A stretch of 64,000 bases of DNA from Blastomyces gilchristii SLH14081 (lineage: Eukaryota > Ascomycota > Eurotiomycetes > Onygenales > Ajellomycetaceae). Location of the stretch: positions 887,531 to 951,530 of the forward strand of contig NW_003101676.1 of the NCBI RefSeq assembly GCF_000003855.2, read 5' to 3'. Shown piece by piece: positions 37,714 to 51,296 of the stretch (within the stretch, counting starts at the first letter, position 1; every line of letters begins with the position of its first letter). Made by a program: the position numbers and the translations under genes. Below the pieces are notes generated by a model that saw only the letters and a program-made list of their open reading frames with translations, was not told where the DNA came from and did no database searches.

Positions 37714-37925
37714 CATGTCTCTCCATTCTCTGCACATGCTTGACATTTCACACAAGGCACGGGCCGAGTTTCCCTAGCTTATTATTACGGAGAGATGTCT
37801 GTCTGTCTGTCTTTCTTTCTTCCCCACTACTGGTGTCCAAGCGCCTGTATCACTGTCATCCATGAATTATTAGATCATGGAGGGAGGGGTTGAAACATGC
37901 GCTCTCTTTTCTTTTTTTTCCTTTT

Positions 37926-37952
37926 CTATATATATATATATATATATATATT
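37926..37952. repeat. (TA)n microsatellite
   Basis: About 13 uninterrupted TA units. A second, shorter AT run is at about 39,572-39,589. Confidence 0.9.
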
Positions 37953-39661
37953 TCGATTTTGCATACTTTGAGCTGGGGAAAATGAAAGGGTAAGTTGGGC
38001 ACACTCCGTGCCCGGCTTCCACCCTGTTGTGATGGCGAAAAAATGTGCAAGCCATATCATGAACATGAACATGTACCCTTGCACAGTGCCTACTCAATGT
38101 GAATAGACGTATGTCATTTCCACAAGAAATACGCATAAAAATGCTTGAGTATCATCACCCCATGATGATAAACGCATATATCTACAGTACATATATGTTT
38201 GTATGTACATGTATGTACATACATATGAACCAGCGTCAGCGAATTTTCCATCAGTGCAACTCTCTGCCGAGGATATTTATTTATAGCATCATCTGCAACA
38301 TGCATATTATCCTGCATATCTTATCCCCGGGCCCCTTCTTCCCTATCTACCCAACTAACCAGGTATATACATACATAATCTGTATATATATAGAAGGTGG
38401 GAAGAGATACGCTTTTTGCGTGTAGAGTATCCCGACTTGCTTACTATATTCCCCCCTGATCAGCCACGGATTACCCAATTTCATCAACGCAAACAATCCT
38501 CCCTAGCACAAAATTAATTCCGACGATGGCCCCTGACGGCGTTATGCGGACGGTGTTGTTTGACGCGAATGTTACAGATTACATACTATGCATCGGGGAT
38601 ATTGAACGGGTTGGTTGGCCCAGAAGAGATGGCGGAACATCCAGTTTTATTATTATTCTCTTCGTCGATGGCCTTTCCGCGGGAACGGGGCGGGAACGGG
38701 GTTGATCTGATCAATCGCATCCTGGCCTGGGTTCGAGAAGGCATCCATACATGTCGATATCCGGTGGGTGGGACTTGTCGAGTAACTAGTGGAGAAAAGA
38801 GAGCGCATGACTTTTTACACAATTTGACGCCCCCCTCCCAGTCCAGGTAAATATACACTTTGTTGGGTATGGCTTTGACAGAAATATGTTGAAATCATTG
38901 TGATGATGATCCAATTTCCTGTTCTGTTCATCTCCAGCTTCCCTCCCCCCCCCAAGCAACACGGCGTATGTACGGTACTTCAAAAAAAAAAAAAAAACCA
39001 CTCCACCACTCCCCCAAGTACGGGCCTCCCGCAGCCACAGGGTCCTGACCTAGGAGGGAGAGGTCAAGTTGGAGGTAGGAAGATCCGGCACATGTGGGTC
39101 TGTATCGAGCTGGTTAGCTTGGATATGGTGGTGATGGGGGTGGCTTTTGGCATTTGGGTCCAGGAAGGGTATTAGGATGTATATATATCACTAGACATGG
39201 TGGTGGTTAGATGACAAGTGAACTGGAATGTACAGATCCGATATTAATATTTGATGATAACTGTGAAGCGTGAGATTTAGGTTATCTCGATGTCACTGAG
39301 AACGGGGAGGGGATATGCAAGTTGGATATATACGCTAATATTTCCGGGATGGGATGACGCCATGTCTATACGACAGCAATTTGAAAAAAACAAAAAAACA
39401 GCACACAACCTCAACAACAGCTTAGAAAGACTGTGCTGGAGCTCCCAATCCACCCCTGGTTTAAGCTCTCTTGGAGCTATGATTGTAGAACCGCCTCTAT
39501 ACTACGTACGAAACGATTCTATATGTTGACACATACCTATATACATATACTCTTCGATCCCCTTTATATACATATATATATATATATATTTCCCGTTATA
39601 TCAAAATCTCAGAATTCAGCATTCAAAATCCAAGAGAAGAGATAACAGACAAAAACCACAT

Positions 39662-41567
<1,906 letters not shown>

Positions 41568-43521
41568 GGTTAGTATAGAGTTATGTATATATGTCTCGTA
41601 CGTCCCCTTTTTCTGTATTCACTTCGCTCAGCCGGAAAGCCTCCCCACAAGGACCGAATTGGAGGTTAAACGTCAAGACAGATAAAAGCAATGGGCAATT
41701 TCTTTTTCTTTTTTTAATTTTTTTTTTTCAAAACTTTAATGAAAAAAAGTTTACTAGGTTCCCAAGTTGATGAATGAATGCAGCGTACTCTCCCGTGCAG
41801 AGTTATAGCTAAAGAAAGATATAGCCAAACTGACAGCAATTTTGGGAAGTGAATCAAGAAAATAGAAGTGATGGAACAAAAATGAACAAGAAGATGATTA
41901 ATTTTAAAACCTTTGGGGGGGAAATAAAATGCCCCTAATTATCCTCCCCTCCCCCCGGCGCCACTGTCTCTCCGCCATTATTATCTCTGTATTCTTCGCA
42001 ACCCAGCCCTACCCTACCGCGGAAGGGAGGGGAGACGGCGGGGGGGAGGGTCCGTTGACACGCAAAAATTTCAAGCACTCGGCCATGGCTCGGGGCTGGG
42101 GCAGGATAGCCAGGGTGGACATATCCTAGGCGTTGGCAGCAGGGCGCATTAATTGGACACTGCCAAACAATCCAAGCAAAAAAGCGAGATGAGAAGAGTC
42201 TTGGAGGACAAAAATAACAAGGTCTTCTGCGCAGAGAGATAAGAAAAAGAGAAACATCATCTTTGTTTTTCATTTTACTTCCACAAAATGCCCGCCCATC
42301 CCATCCCATCCCATCCCATCCCATGCCTAGCTGGGGGGGAGAAGAGAGGAGAGGAGAGGAGAGAGGAGCAACTTCGCGATTGGCGTCGTGCGCTTCACCG
42401 CCTTACTCTCAACTAACCCACAAAGGGTTTCTTCTATTTAAGTGAATATTCGCGAAAACTCGTTGGCGGCAGCAAAATATCCTGGAAGACTTGAAGCTTT
42501 TTTTTCTTTTTTTGTTCGATTTCGCCGCCAGCGGATCCACAGAGAACGTGGGGGTGAAGCTGAAATAATAAAACTATCTCTGTTCCTCGTATTAATCCCA
42601 CAATAAAAAATAAATAAAATAAAATAAATACATAAAAAAAATTACATAAAAAAATAAAATAAAAACAACCAACCAAACAACCAAACAACAAATAATAATG
42701 ATAATAATTATAGCAACGGGCTTATTATTACCTAGGTATGAAGAGGTTCTGCAGGAGTAAACAAAGCCTTTTGTGGTGGGGTCAGGATAAAAAGTAACAG
42801 AGATCGGGTGGAGTCACACAAACAAATGGCGACGTAGCATTTTCAAAGCTTAGCCTGCAACATAACTAGGTGACATAACTAACAATAGAAAAAATTAAAA
42901 AATTAAAAATAAAAATTAAAAAAATTAAAAAAAAAAATTAAAAATTAAAAATTAAAAATAAAAATAAAAATAAAAATAAAATAAAAAAAAAAAAGAAAAA
43001 AGAAAAAGAAGTACTACATAAAATCCTACAGTAACAAAAAAAAAGTAATACTGACAGAGAAACATAATAAACGGAGAGGGGAGCATTAGAATTTGTTACA
43101 CAAGACGGAAAAAAAATTATAAAATGAAATAAAATGAAACGAAATACCCTTCGCATCCAGTCCAGTATTCAAGTTTCCTCCACCGAAATGATCTTTTTCG
43201 CCGATGGCCCAAATAATATCAATAACAATAATTAACCCCTATCCATCAAGAGTGCCCCTGCGATATCATCCATCACGCACCCAATGCGTCGTATGTGGAA
43301 GCTTCCAATTCGGCTGAGCGGCGTAGGAGATAAGATGTTGATTACGAAAAGAAAATAGAGTTGAAGCAAATATTAACAAACAAGAAAGAAATAGAAAAAG
43401 AAAATAGAAAGAAATAGCAGACAAGAACGGGGAAAAAAGGAAACCAACAACCTTCCCACAATGAATTTGGAAAAAAAAAAGAAAAGAAAAAAAGGCTCCC
43501 ACTCTAACGATTCCCCCTTGG
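41568..43521. other. Intergenic region between ACH1 5' end and SIN3 3' end
   Basis: It holds the ACH1 promoter on the left and the SIN3 3' UTR on the right. Between them are five tandem CCATC units (42,296-42,320), a GAGAG tract at about 42,341-42,366 and an A/AT low-complexity run at about 42,890-43,015. I see no gene. Confidence 0.55.
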
Positions 43522-46500
43522 TCACGACGACGCCTCGACTGCCACTTCTGGAGCCGCATCGGTCATTTCTTCGTCTCCTTTTTGGCCATTATCTTCCTTC
43601 ATCACGATATCCCCATCCTGTTTAATATGACCACGACCATCGTCACCTGTCGTTGCAGGTTCTACTTCCGCCTCTATCTCACCAACCCACGATCGGAATC
43701 GTTGATTTGCCTGATCGACTTCTTCCTTCGTGAGCCCGTGAACCCAGCTGGGATTGCTGACGAACTTTTCCCGGAACCGCTCTTTGCGCCTTTCCCTGGC
43801 TGCAGCGCGCTCCTTCGCAGCCTCTGCAAGATCTTCTTCTGGATTAGCCCGGCGATACCACCAATCCTCGGTGCCAGGCTCGTAGAGAATATGGTAGCTG
43901 TTGGCGCATATACGTATGACCAACCCGTCGTGGCTAACGAGAGGCTTGTAATACAGGTTATATTCTTCATCCGAATCCATTTTGCCAGGAAGGTTCCGCT
44001 TCAAGAAAGGCATGCGCATTTGTGAGAATGGTACTCCTTCAGTCGGGTCACGCATTGTGAACGCAGAGACATAGTAGGACCATCTGGCTTCTGCATTGAG
44101 CTCTTCATTGTCAAGGGTGCCGTCTTCAGCGGTTAACAGCTGAGCCGTAACGTGCTTGGTAGCCGGAACCTAAATTGAGCGGAGAGAGAGTTAGCTTGAA
44201 TTCGCTGTGAAAAATAATTTATTTTCAAAATGCCGATACTTACGAAAGTAACTCGGTAAATATCCCCTTCCTTAATTAATTTTTCAATCTGCTTGCGGTA
44301 TTGGATCTCCTGGTTATGAGTTGTCATGTCCTTGCCACGCTCTTTGAAGAAGATATTGATGATATCTGAGCTCTTATCCTTGGGATCAGAGTTGAAAATC
44401 CCACCGGCATATCTAGAGATTCCACTCAGGATCTTGTCCAAGTTGTAAAGCTGCCAGCCAGTCTTCAGGTAAAACCGACGTAGTGTCTCCTCCATATGGG
44501 ACATTTCGATGTTTCCCTTAATTACTTCCTCGCACATGCGGACGATCTGATGGTACAGATTAGATTTTGGGTCCGTATCATAGAGGAGATCAGAAGGAGA
44601 CTTGTCGATCATTCCAAGATCGTAGGCAGCCTTTGAAGCCATCGCCCTGCGTACAGCTTCGTGGGCATCTTTCTCATACAACTTAATGCGGAGAAGGCGG
44701 GTATAGAAAATTTCGAAGGTGCGGATAAAGCAGTAGATGTTTAAGTTGCAGTAGAGATGATGAACCTTCTTCTTGTATGATTCATTCAAGGGAACTTCGC
44801 GCTGCTGGTTGAAGTTACCCTGGCTTGGATGCTCCATCCACTTCAATTCAGCAACATCGAATGGCTCAGTTGGGTCCGGAATTGGGGTGGACGGAACAAG
44901 AGTCCCTATACCTGGCGTGGATGCTCGGCTACCAGAACGTACACTAATGTCTCGATCAACACGTGGAACCTTTTCATTGCGGCGCTCAAGAACATCACGC
45001 AGAAGGTCTAACTTTTTGCCATTCGCAATCTTCCGTGATCGGATGGTAGAAACATCTTCAGGCGGGGGTGTTTCATCTTCAGCTTCCTCGCTGACCGGTG
45101 TGGTATCATAAACTTCGCTTAGGTACGTTTTGAAGCCCTCACGATCCATGCCAAAAAATACGGGAATGAAGTCCTTCAAGAAGTTCATGACTTTGTTTGG
45201 GTCTGCCCCGAAACCGGTAGAGTTGTGGTCGATATGGCACAGCAAAAGGTGAGTTGCGTCTACAAGAACCTCGGCATCATCGAACGCGAAATCAAATTGA
45301 TAGTTGGGAACTTGATATCCGCTCTTTCTAATATTTCGAAGTTCTTCGAGCTTGGCCTGGATTTCGTGTTGGATGTGTTTCGCGACGAATAACTTTTTAT
45401 CTGACCCTTTCATGATAATAGCTTGGTGATCAAGACTCCTCCAAAAACCTTTTTGCATTTGCTCACGCCATACTTTATCCCATTCACGCTGCAAAACATT
45501 ATTAGTACACTTGAAGTATGCATCCATTATACGAAACTATGGGGTTACTTACTTGGCTAGCTTTCCATTCTTCACACTTCTGCTTAAGTCGTGCAAGAAC
45601 AATGGGAAGCACAGTGCATGGCCGTGCAAACATTTCGTCGATAACTCTCTGGCCACGCTCCCTATCATAAATCTTCTTAATGATCCTCCTGTAAATTGTT
45701 TCACTCTGCCCTCCCAGCCCTGGAGGGAGTTTGAAATTCGCTCTCTCCGCTTCAGTCATTGTCGACATTTGTTGGACAAGGGGCTCCATAAGCTGAATGG
45801 TACGAATACACGCTTCGATGTGATGATCGTAGTCATGCCTGTCCTCTTCAATACGATGCAGAGAGTCTTCGTACTGATTTTTCCGATGAGCAACAAAGCC
45901 CGAATCCTCCGAGGCCCACGTGGGATGGGAGGCCCATTCATCATTGAGAACGCTTTGGCACATATCATCACGGCCGCTGCAAGGCTTCTGGCGCTCACGT
46001 TTCGGTAGCAAGCGATAACTAGGACCAAGGGCGCGACAATGCGACAGATTGACAACGCCGGACTCAGGTTTGGCTTTCGGCTCAATGATCTCATCCTTGG
46101 GCTCAACATGCATAAACCTCTTGAACCATGACATAATCTCCTGGTTGCCTCCGATGAAACTAGCCGCTCGGTTGATAAGGATATTCCTATCAATTAGGTC
46201 CGCCGAATAGAGGTTACAAAGCTTCAAGAATTCCCCAAAAGTTTGCTTGTTTCCAATGTACTTCTTGACGCGATCGAAGAACGCATATTCTTCATGAGAC
46301 GGAGTCAGTGAAAAGGAGGGAGATATCGGTTCTGGAAGAGCGGGTACGAGCGTTGGAGATACAGCAGGGGGGGCTTCAGCTTGGGTCGTCGGTTTGTGGC
46401 TCAGTTTGGCTCTTTTGCCAACAGCGCCGGGCTGGACACCTGGAGCCCTATTCGACTGGCTACCGGTGATGCTAGCAGAATCGGCAACTGCACTTGGGGC

Positions 46501-49395
46501 TGCTCCCAAACCAGTACTTCCTGGAGGCTGGGCGGGAGGTTGGCCACGTCGTTTCTTGATATCTTTTGTAGGCTCCTTCACGTTAAACTGACCCAGAGGG
46601 GGCATCTTCACATCGCGGTTTTGCCCCTGGAGCAAGGTGGACGAACTTGCATATCCAGGCTCTCCCCGTATGTTACTGATGGGTGTAGCCTCTTCGGCTG
46701 CCTGGCGAGCTGCTGCTGCTTGAGCCTTTGCCTGGGCCGCTGATTCGGGAAGGAATTGTTTAAAATCTTCGAGGAGGTCTGGGGCGGAGTTGAAGAGGAG
46801 AGTAACCTGGGCGTACACATCTTGAATTGGTTTCGACTCTCGCTGGTATGTCTGGAGGATTTCGAGGAACTGTTTATACGTATCGGGGGAATCGGCAAAG
46901 CGGTTCTATTCGGAAAACACAGTGGGTGAGCAATTGTTATTACCCATGTAGGCTTCCTACTACCCTTACCAAAAGGAGCACATACCTTGATCTTATTAAC
47001 GTAGCTGATAGCATGGTTGAACTCAACAGGACCGCGTTTACTCATATCACCCTGCACACTATGAAGCACACCAGGCCCCAAACTCCCCAGGTTATTCATG
47101 GGCTGGGCTGGCCCTTGGGGCTGCATACCGCTCATGTTCATCACTGACGATCGTCCAGACCCTGCTGTGGCAGCAGACACGGCGCTCTGCAACTGTGAAA
47201 CGCCTCGTTGTTCCTGCTGATGTGCAATTGCCGCAGCGTTATTTTGCGCTTGTTGGTCTTGCTGGCCCGGGTAATCATAAGCTGACTCCTGGGGCTGGTT
47301 TTGCGCGCCTTGTTTCCCGCCGTAAATCGCGGATGGCATTAAATGGCCTTTTGGAGAGTAAGGCCCGCCGGGACCCATGTTCATTCTCGACATTTGTTGT
47401 GGTTGTTGTTGGCCTTGGGTGGGTGGTTGTTGCCATCCGGAGCGAGGTTGGTCATAGTAGTCGGATCCCGCAGCAGGTCCAGGCCCTCCTTGCGGCACCG
47501 AGTCACTCGCTGCTTCCAAAGGCGGCCTCGTTGCCGACTGCATTGAAATAGTATTTGTTCCTGATGGAGTTGTCACCCGGATCGCATCTGGGTTATCCTC
47601 AGTGCCGCATTCAATTCGGTAACCGGGTGGCAGAAACGTATTAAACCCCTGGATAAGTGTCGGATGGCCGTTGAACAGAGTAGAAACCCGTTGGATAACG
47701 CCAGGGGTGTCAATTCTATAAAGGTGAGTCAGTACTCTCTCACTTCTGGCCGCGCTTCTCAAGGCACACTTACGCTTGACTTTTAAAGTCTTTCATTATA
47801 TCCAGGAAGCGGTTATAGACATCAGGCTGTTCGACGAATCGAACCTTCACCTGGTCAAGATAGCTTAATGCATCCTGTTGGGCGGTCGCCATTGGATTAG
47901 TACAGATCCCAATAGTTTGCGTGAAGTGGAACGGGAAAAGAAGGAAAAGGGTGATGAATTCGCACGTGGCAGATCTAGACAAGAAGTAAGTTCAACGCTA
48001 GATGAGCGTACATTCTCAGAGCATATATGTGTAGCTCTGGAGTGCTGAAGGCTCCTGAAAATGACACCATTGTGAATAGGTATATTCTTTGAGCTGTGGC
48101 CCGAAAATCGTGAAAGGCATTATCTTTCTAGGCACTTCAGGTCCAACAGTGCCAAAGCGCTTTGACTCAAAGAATGATACTGCATCCCACAAAGCCATTC
48201 TTTATACGGAAGGTATCCTATCGCCCCAGACGTTTCCCAAAGTGCAAACGCTAAACAAAAGGAAGAAAAAGGAGACCACAAACGCAACCCTCTGCAAGAG
48301 ATGTCAACTTACGTTTAATATTGGTTGTTGCCCTTGTGCCAAAGCAGCTACACTTCCCGGGATCTGAGGTGGTGCATTGCCATTGAACCCAAGCATTGAT
48401 TGCTGAGGTGGCTGGCCTTGGTGGAGATATGCTCGGGGAGGACCATCTGCGTGCTGTTGCATCTGGTTGCCAAATAAACCTCCAGGTGCATTCGAACTAG
48501 GAATAGGACCTTGTTGAGGGTTAGGTGCAGCGCTTGCGCCCAGGTTTGAGAGCAGGCCATTAGGCCCACCGAGGGGGTTGTGACCTTTGGACGCGACGGG
48601 TTGGTGAATAGGAATTGGGCCGGCGTGGCTTTGTACAGGATGATGCGGTTGGTCGCGATTATACCGATCCATGAGTTCCCGTTCCCGTTCTAGTTCTCGG
48701 TATTCGCGCTCTCTGTGGATCATTTCGTCTTCGCGAGCTAGCTCTCGTTGTCTTTCTAGCTCACGGTCTCGGTCCCGGTCTCGATCTCGGTCTCGCTCTC
48801 TCGAGTCTCTTTCACGTTCGCGGTTTAGAGATGCTTGTGGGGGTGAATGTTGCATCGACTGGCCAATCCCGGGAAGAGGGTGGCTTGGGGGATGAGACGG
48901 TTGTTGATGCTGGCCATATCTCGGAGGGGGTTGGTGTGATGCTGGAGGGGCGCCAGCGCCTTGCGTTAAATCTGATAGGGTGGGGAGTGTATGCCCGGAT
49001 GACTGGTTGACAGGATGGTATGGGCCTATATAACGAACAACAGGTTAGTTGCCGCGAGTTTTGCGCGTCTATGGAATGCGATTGTGCCTCTTCCTCAGTT
49101 CTTGGCGCTGTTGGTCGCAGTTGTGCCAGGGACGGCAAAGAGCGGGCAAAGTGGAAAAAGGAGCTCACTATGGTATCAAAACAGCATATGTTAGCGTCAG
49201 AAGCTCAATAAAAAGGGCCTTAACACCGGTTATGATGATGACACAAGGGGTATTTTTGTGCGCAAGGGAGAAGAAAATTACTTACCCATAGGATCCCAGG
49301 GGTCGTGCTGGGGGCTGGTTCATCTGGTCAACTCCAGGATGAGGTTGCGATCCACCACTTCCCGAGTGCCACGAATCCTTATTTGAGGGATTCAT
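43522..49395 (-). CDS. SIN3: Transcriptional corepressor scaffold Sin3
   Basis: Sin3 is the scaffold of the Rpd3-type histone deacetylase complex in the nucleus. Exons: 49,025-48,313; 47,874-47,774; 47,715-46,986; 46,905-45,553; 45,488-44,244; 44,169-43,522, all in phase. An N-terminal Arg/Glu/Asp-rich stretch (about residues 65-125) precedes PAH1 ([13 protein letters not shown], about 240-300), PAH2 ([17 protein letters not shown], about 503-570), PAH3 ([20 protein letters not shown], about 720-785), the HDAC-interaction domain ([16 protein letters not shown] onwards, about 800-900) and the Sin3 C-terminal domain. The start is unsettled. The ATG at 49,395 opens a Sin3-like exon ([10 protein letters not shown]) ending at 49,286, but its phase is one base off from exon 2. 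The ATG at 49,289, with only four coding bases before the donor, keeps phase and gives 1597 residues. Confidence 0.93.
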
Positions 49396-49799
49396 CGTGT
49401 TTATATGTAGTCAAAATATGGCTCCGGGGGTGACTAATTTCAACACTAGGAAGAAGCTGTAGGCGATTTTAGCCTCTTTTTGTTGGTGGTTGCGAAGGAG
49501 AAGAATGGGGGAGCTGGGGAGATGACAGGAGAACAGGGAGGGTCAAAAAGCAGAGGATAATATGAACATAGTCACAAGTTAAAATGACAAGATATTTCCC
49601 AACATGTATGCGACCAACCACAACAGGGTGATTAAGCTAGACACACGTAGTCTGCGTGGTTGAGAAAAGTTGAAGCTGGCGGAATCAATCTGGAGGTGAT
49701 GATGTTGCTACTGACCGCCCTGGGACAAGGGGAGAGGCTCGATTTTTCTGCCGCGCTCCAACCACGGCGCTAGATCCCTTTGGGTTGCGGCTAGGGCTT

Positions 49800-49931
49800 G
49801 CTGATTGGGGGAACCGGAGTAGCCGTCCACGTGACATCTGCGCCGATTTTGTTTGCCGAACCCTGGTCGACGCCAAGAACCGTGATTGGGCTATTCCTAC
49901 CTAGGTATTGTTAATAACCTATCACGTGATA
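49800..49931 (-). promoter_or_regulatory. SIN3 upstream region with two CACGTG E-boxes and two CCAAT boxes
   Basis: CACGTG occurs at 49,828-49,833 and inside the palindrome ATCACGTGAT at 49,921-49,930. CCAAT in SIN3 orientation is present at about 49,804-49,808 and 49,883-49,887. These are candidate bHLH (Cbf1/USF-like) and CCAAT-complex sites about 400-530 bp upstream of the SIN3 start. Function is inferred from motif and position only. Confidence 0.45.
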
Positions 49932-50182
49932 CTGACTTATCAATTGTTTTGCACTAGGCTAGGTTCCTGCTCAACGCTTTCCAACCTAAGAATATACATA
50001 TGAGTGTGCGCCTGTGTAATATCACAGTTATTAGGGGAATTATCATGGTTGCAAACATGGGTCATCCCAATTACATCCACCCGGATCTCCATGTTGCGAA
50101 AATTGCCACCCCGACACCCCGCAAGCCAAAACGCTCTGTTTCAAGTGACACAACATTCTAGGAAAGAAATAAGTCCTCAGAC

Positions 50183-50988
50183 ATGACTTCCGAGTATACG
50201 AGCCCTAGAATGCTTAATGACGCACTCTACATCCTGAAAGATCGCCTTGGATTCATATTTTTTCCTCTTCCCTTACCAACCATGTCTCGTTCAAAACAAA
50301 GATATATTGAAGCCACTGCAACTCTTCCGAAATTTCTTGGATTGAGCTTTGATCGGGCAGGCCATTATAATCCTCATTTCATATTCCTTAAGGCAGGGGG
50401 AACATTGTCACTTTTTCCCCCAGAGGGTCGAAGAATGACATTTTGAATATGGCTGGCCGTCCATGTGGATTAATGGTCGCAGTGCATGTTCTCTGCCAGA
50501 ACTGTCTGCAAATTCGGGTTTCTATCTCTTCTATCGATTTGGAGTTGGTAAAAATTCCAAAGCAAAGTACTTCAAAAAGGGATCACTGGAATATGTCTAA
50601 ACTCTCTCCAAGTGTTAACAGAGGGTACTCAAGTACAATTACTGTCATGTCATGGGCGGAGCTAATAATCGACAAACGGAAGCAATCTTCTATTTCAATC
50701 GATTGCTCTGGTATGCAGCATCAAGCACCTCGCTACTCCAGGCTAAGCAGTTGGTTCAAGAGGCGGGGAATGAAGCGGATGTGTGTGATAAGTCTTGATA
50801 AGTTTTGGCCTTTCAGTATGCTTGCCCACTGGTTTTCAATGAGTGTATACTATATATGTCTTGGAAATTATAGAGCAATGATGAGGCGGTAACGGATGGG
50901 AATCTCTTGACCTTCAAGGAAGTATTCGGTGTATCAGTAGAAAATGTGGTTGTTTCACCCAGCATTATTTAGAGCGCCTTTGTACTGC
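50183..50988 (+). pseudogene. Broken coding remnant of unknown family
   Basis: Coding-like protein runs continuously across frame changes. The first part (MTSEYTSPRMLNDALYILKD to EGRRMTF) shifts one base at the TTTT near 50,437 into EYGWPSMWINGRSACSLPEL and GFYLFYRFGVGKNSKAKYFK. A third piece at about 50,610-50,790 reads GGANNRQTEAIFYFNRLLWY and LLQAKQLVQEAGNEADV. A last piece near 50,870-50,970 reads NDEAVTDGNLLTFKEVFGVS. Stops separate the pieces and no good introns of normal size join them. I do not recognise the family. A gene with unusual introns or sequencing errors is the alternative to a pseudogene. Confidence 0.4.
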
Positions 50989-51296
50989 GTATAGTTAGAT
51001 TTCGGCTTAGCCGAGATAAGTTAAGCGAGCTTGCTTAGTTACTTAGACAAGTACGCTGTATGTAACTATGAACAAACGACGCTGAAGGAAATACAACTTC
51101 CAAGATTATCAGCAAGGGTTGATCTAAAAAAGATATATATCGGGATTCACTGAGCGATAGATATTTTAATAAATCTGCATAATAACCCTGAATTATGGAT
51201 CGTTTTCGTATCGCCAACCCGTTCGTTCGGCCGATTTCGCTACATATCCGCTTAACCGTCCATGTTGCTATCGGGTTGTGACTGGCCGCGCCCAAC

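Larger units (their letters stand above)
33424..39661. other. Gene-free 6.2 kb intergenic region
   Basis: I find no conserved gene here. Open frames (for example 34,464-35,183) lack family motifs and credible codon use. The region holds the promoter and 5' UTR of the glucanase at its left end, simple repeats, palindromic TACATGTA-rich stretches near 37,260 and 38,190-38,225, and the repeated 9-mer listed separately. Non-coding RNA cannot be excluded from sequence alone. Confidence 0.5.

Noticed and set aside
46381..46743. Plus-strand frames within SIN3 exons.
   Set aside because: They overlap in-phase Sin3 exons with PAH domains on the opposite strand.
47875..48312. The 438 bp SIN3 intron 2 as a host for another gene.
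   Set aside because: Only short frames without motifs are present, and donor, branch point (CTAAT) and acceptor fit a single long intron.
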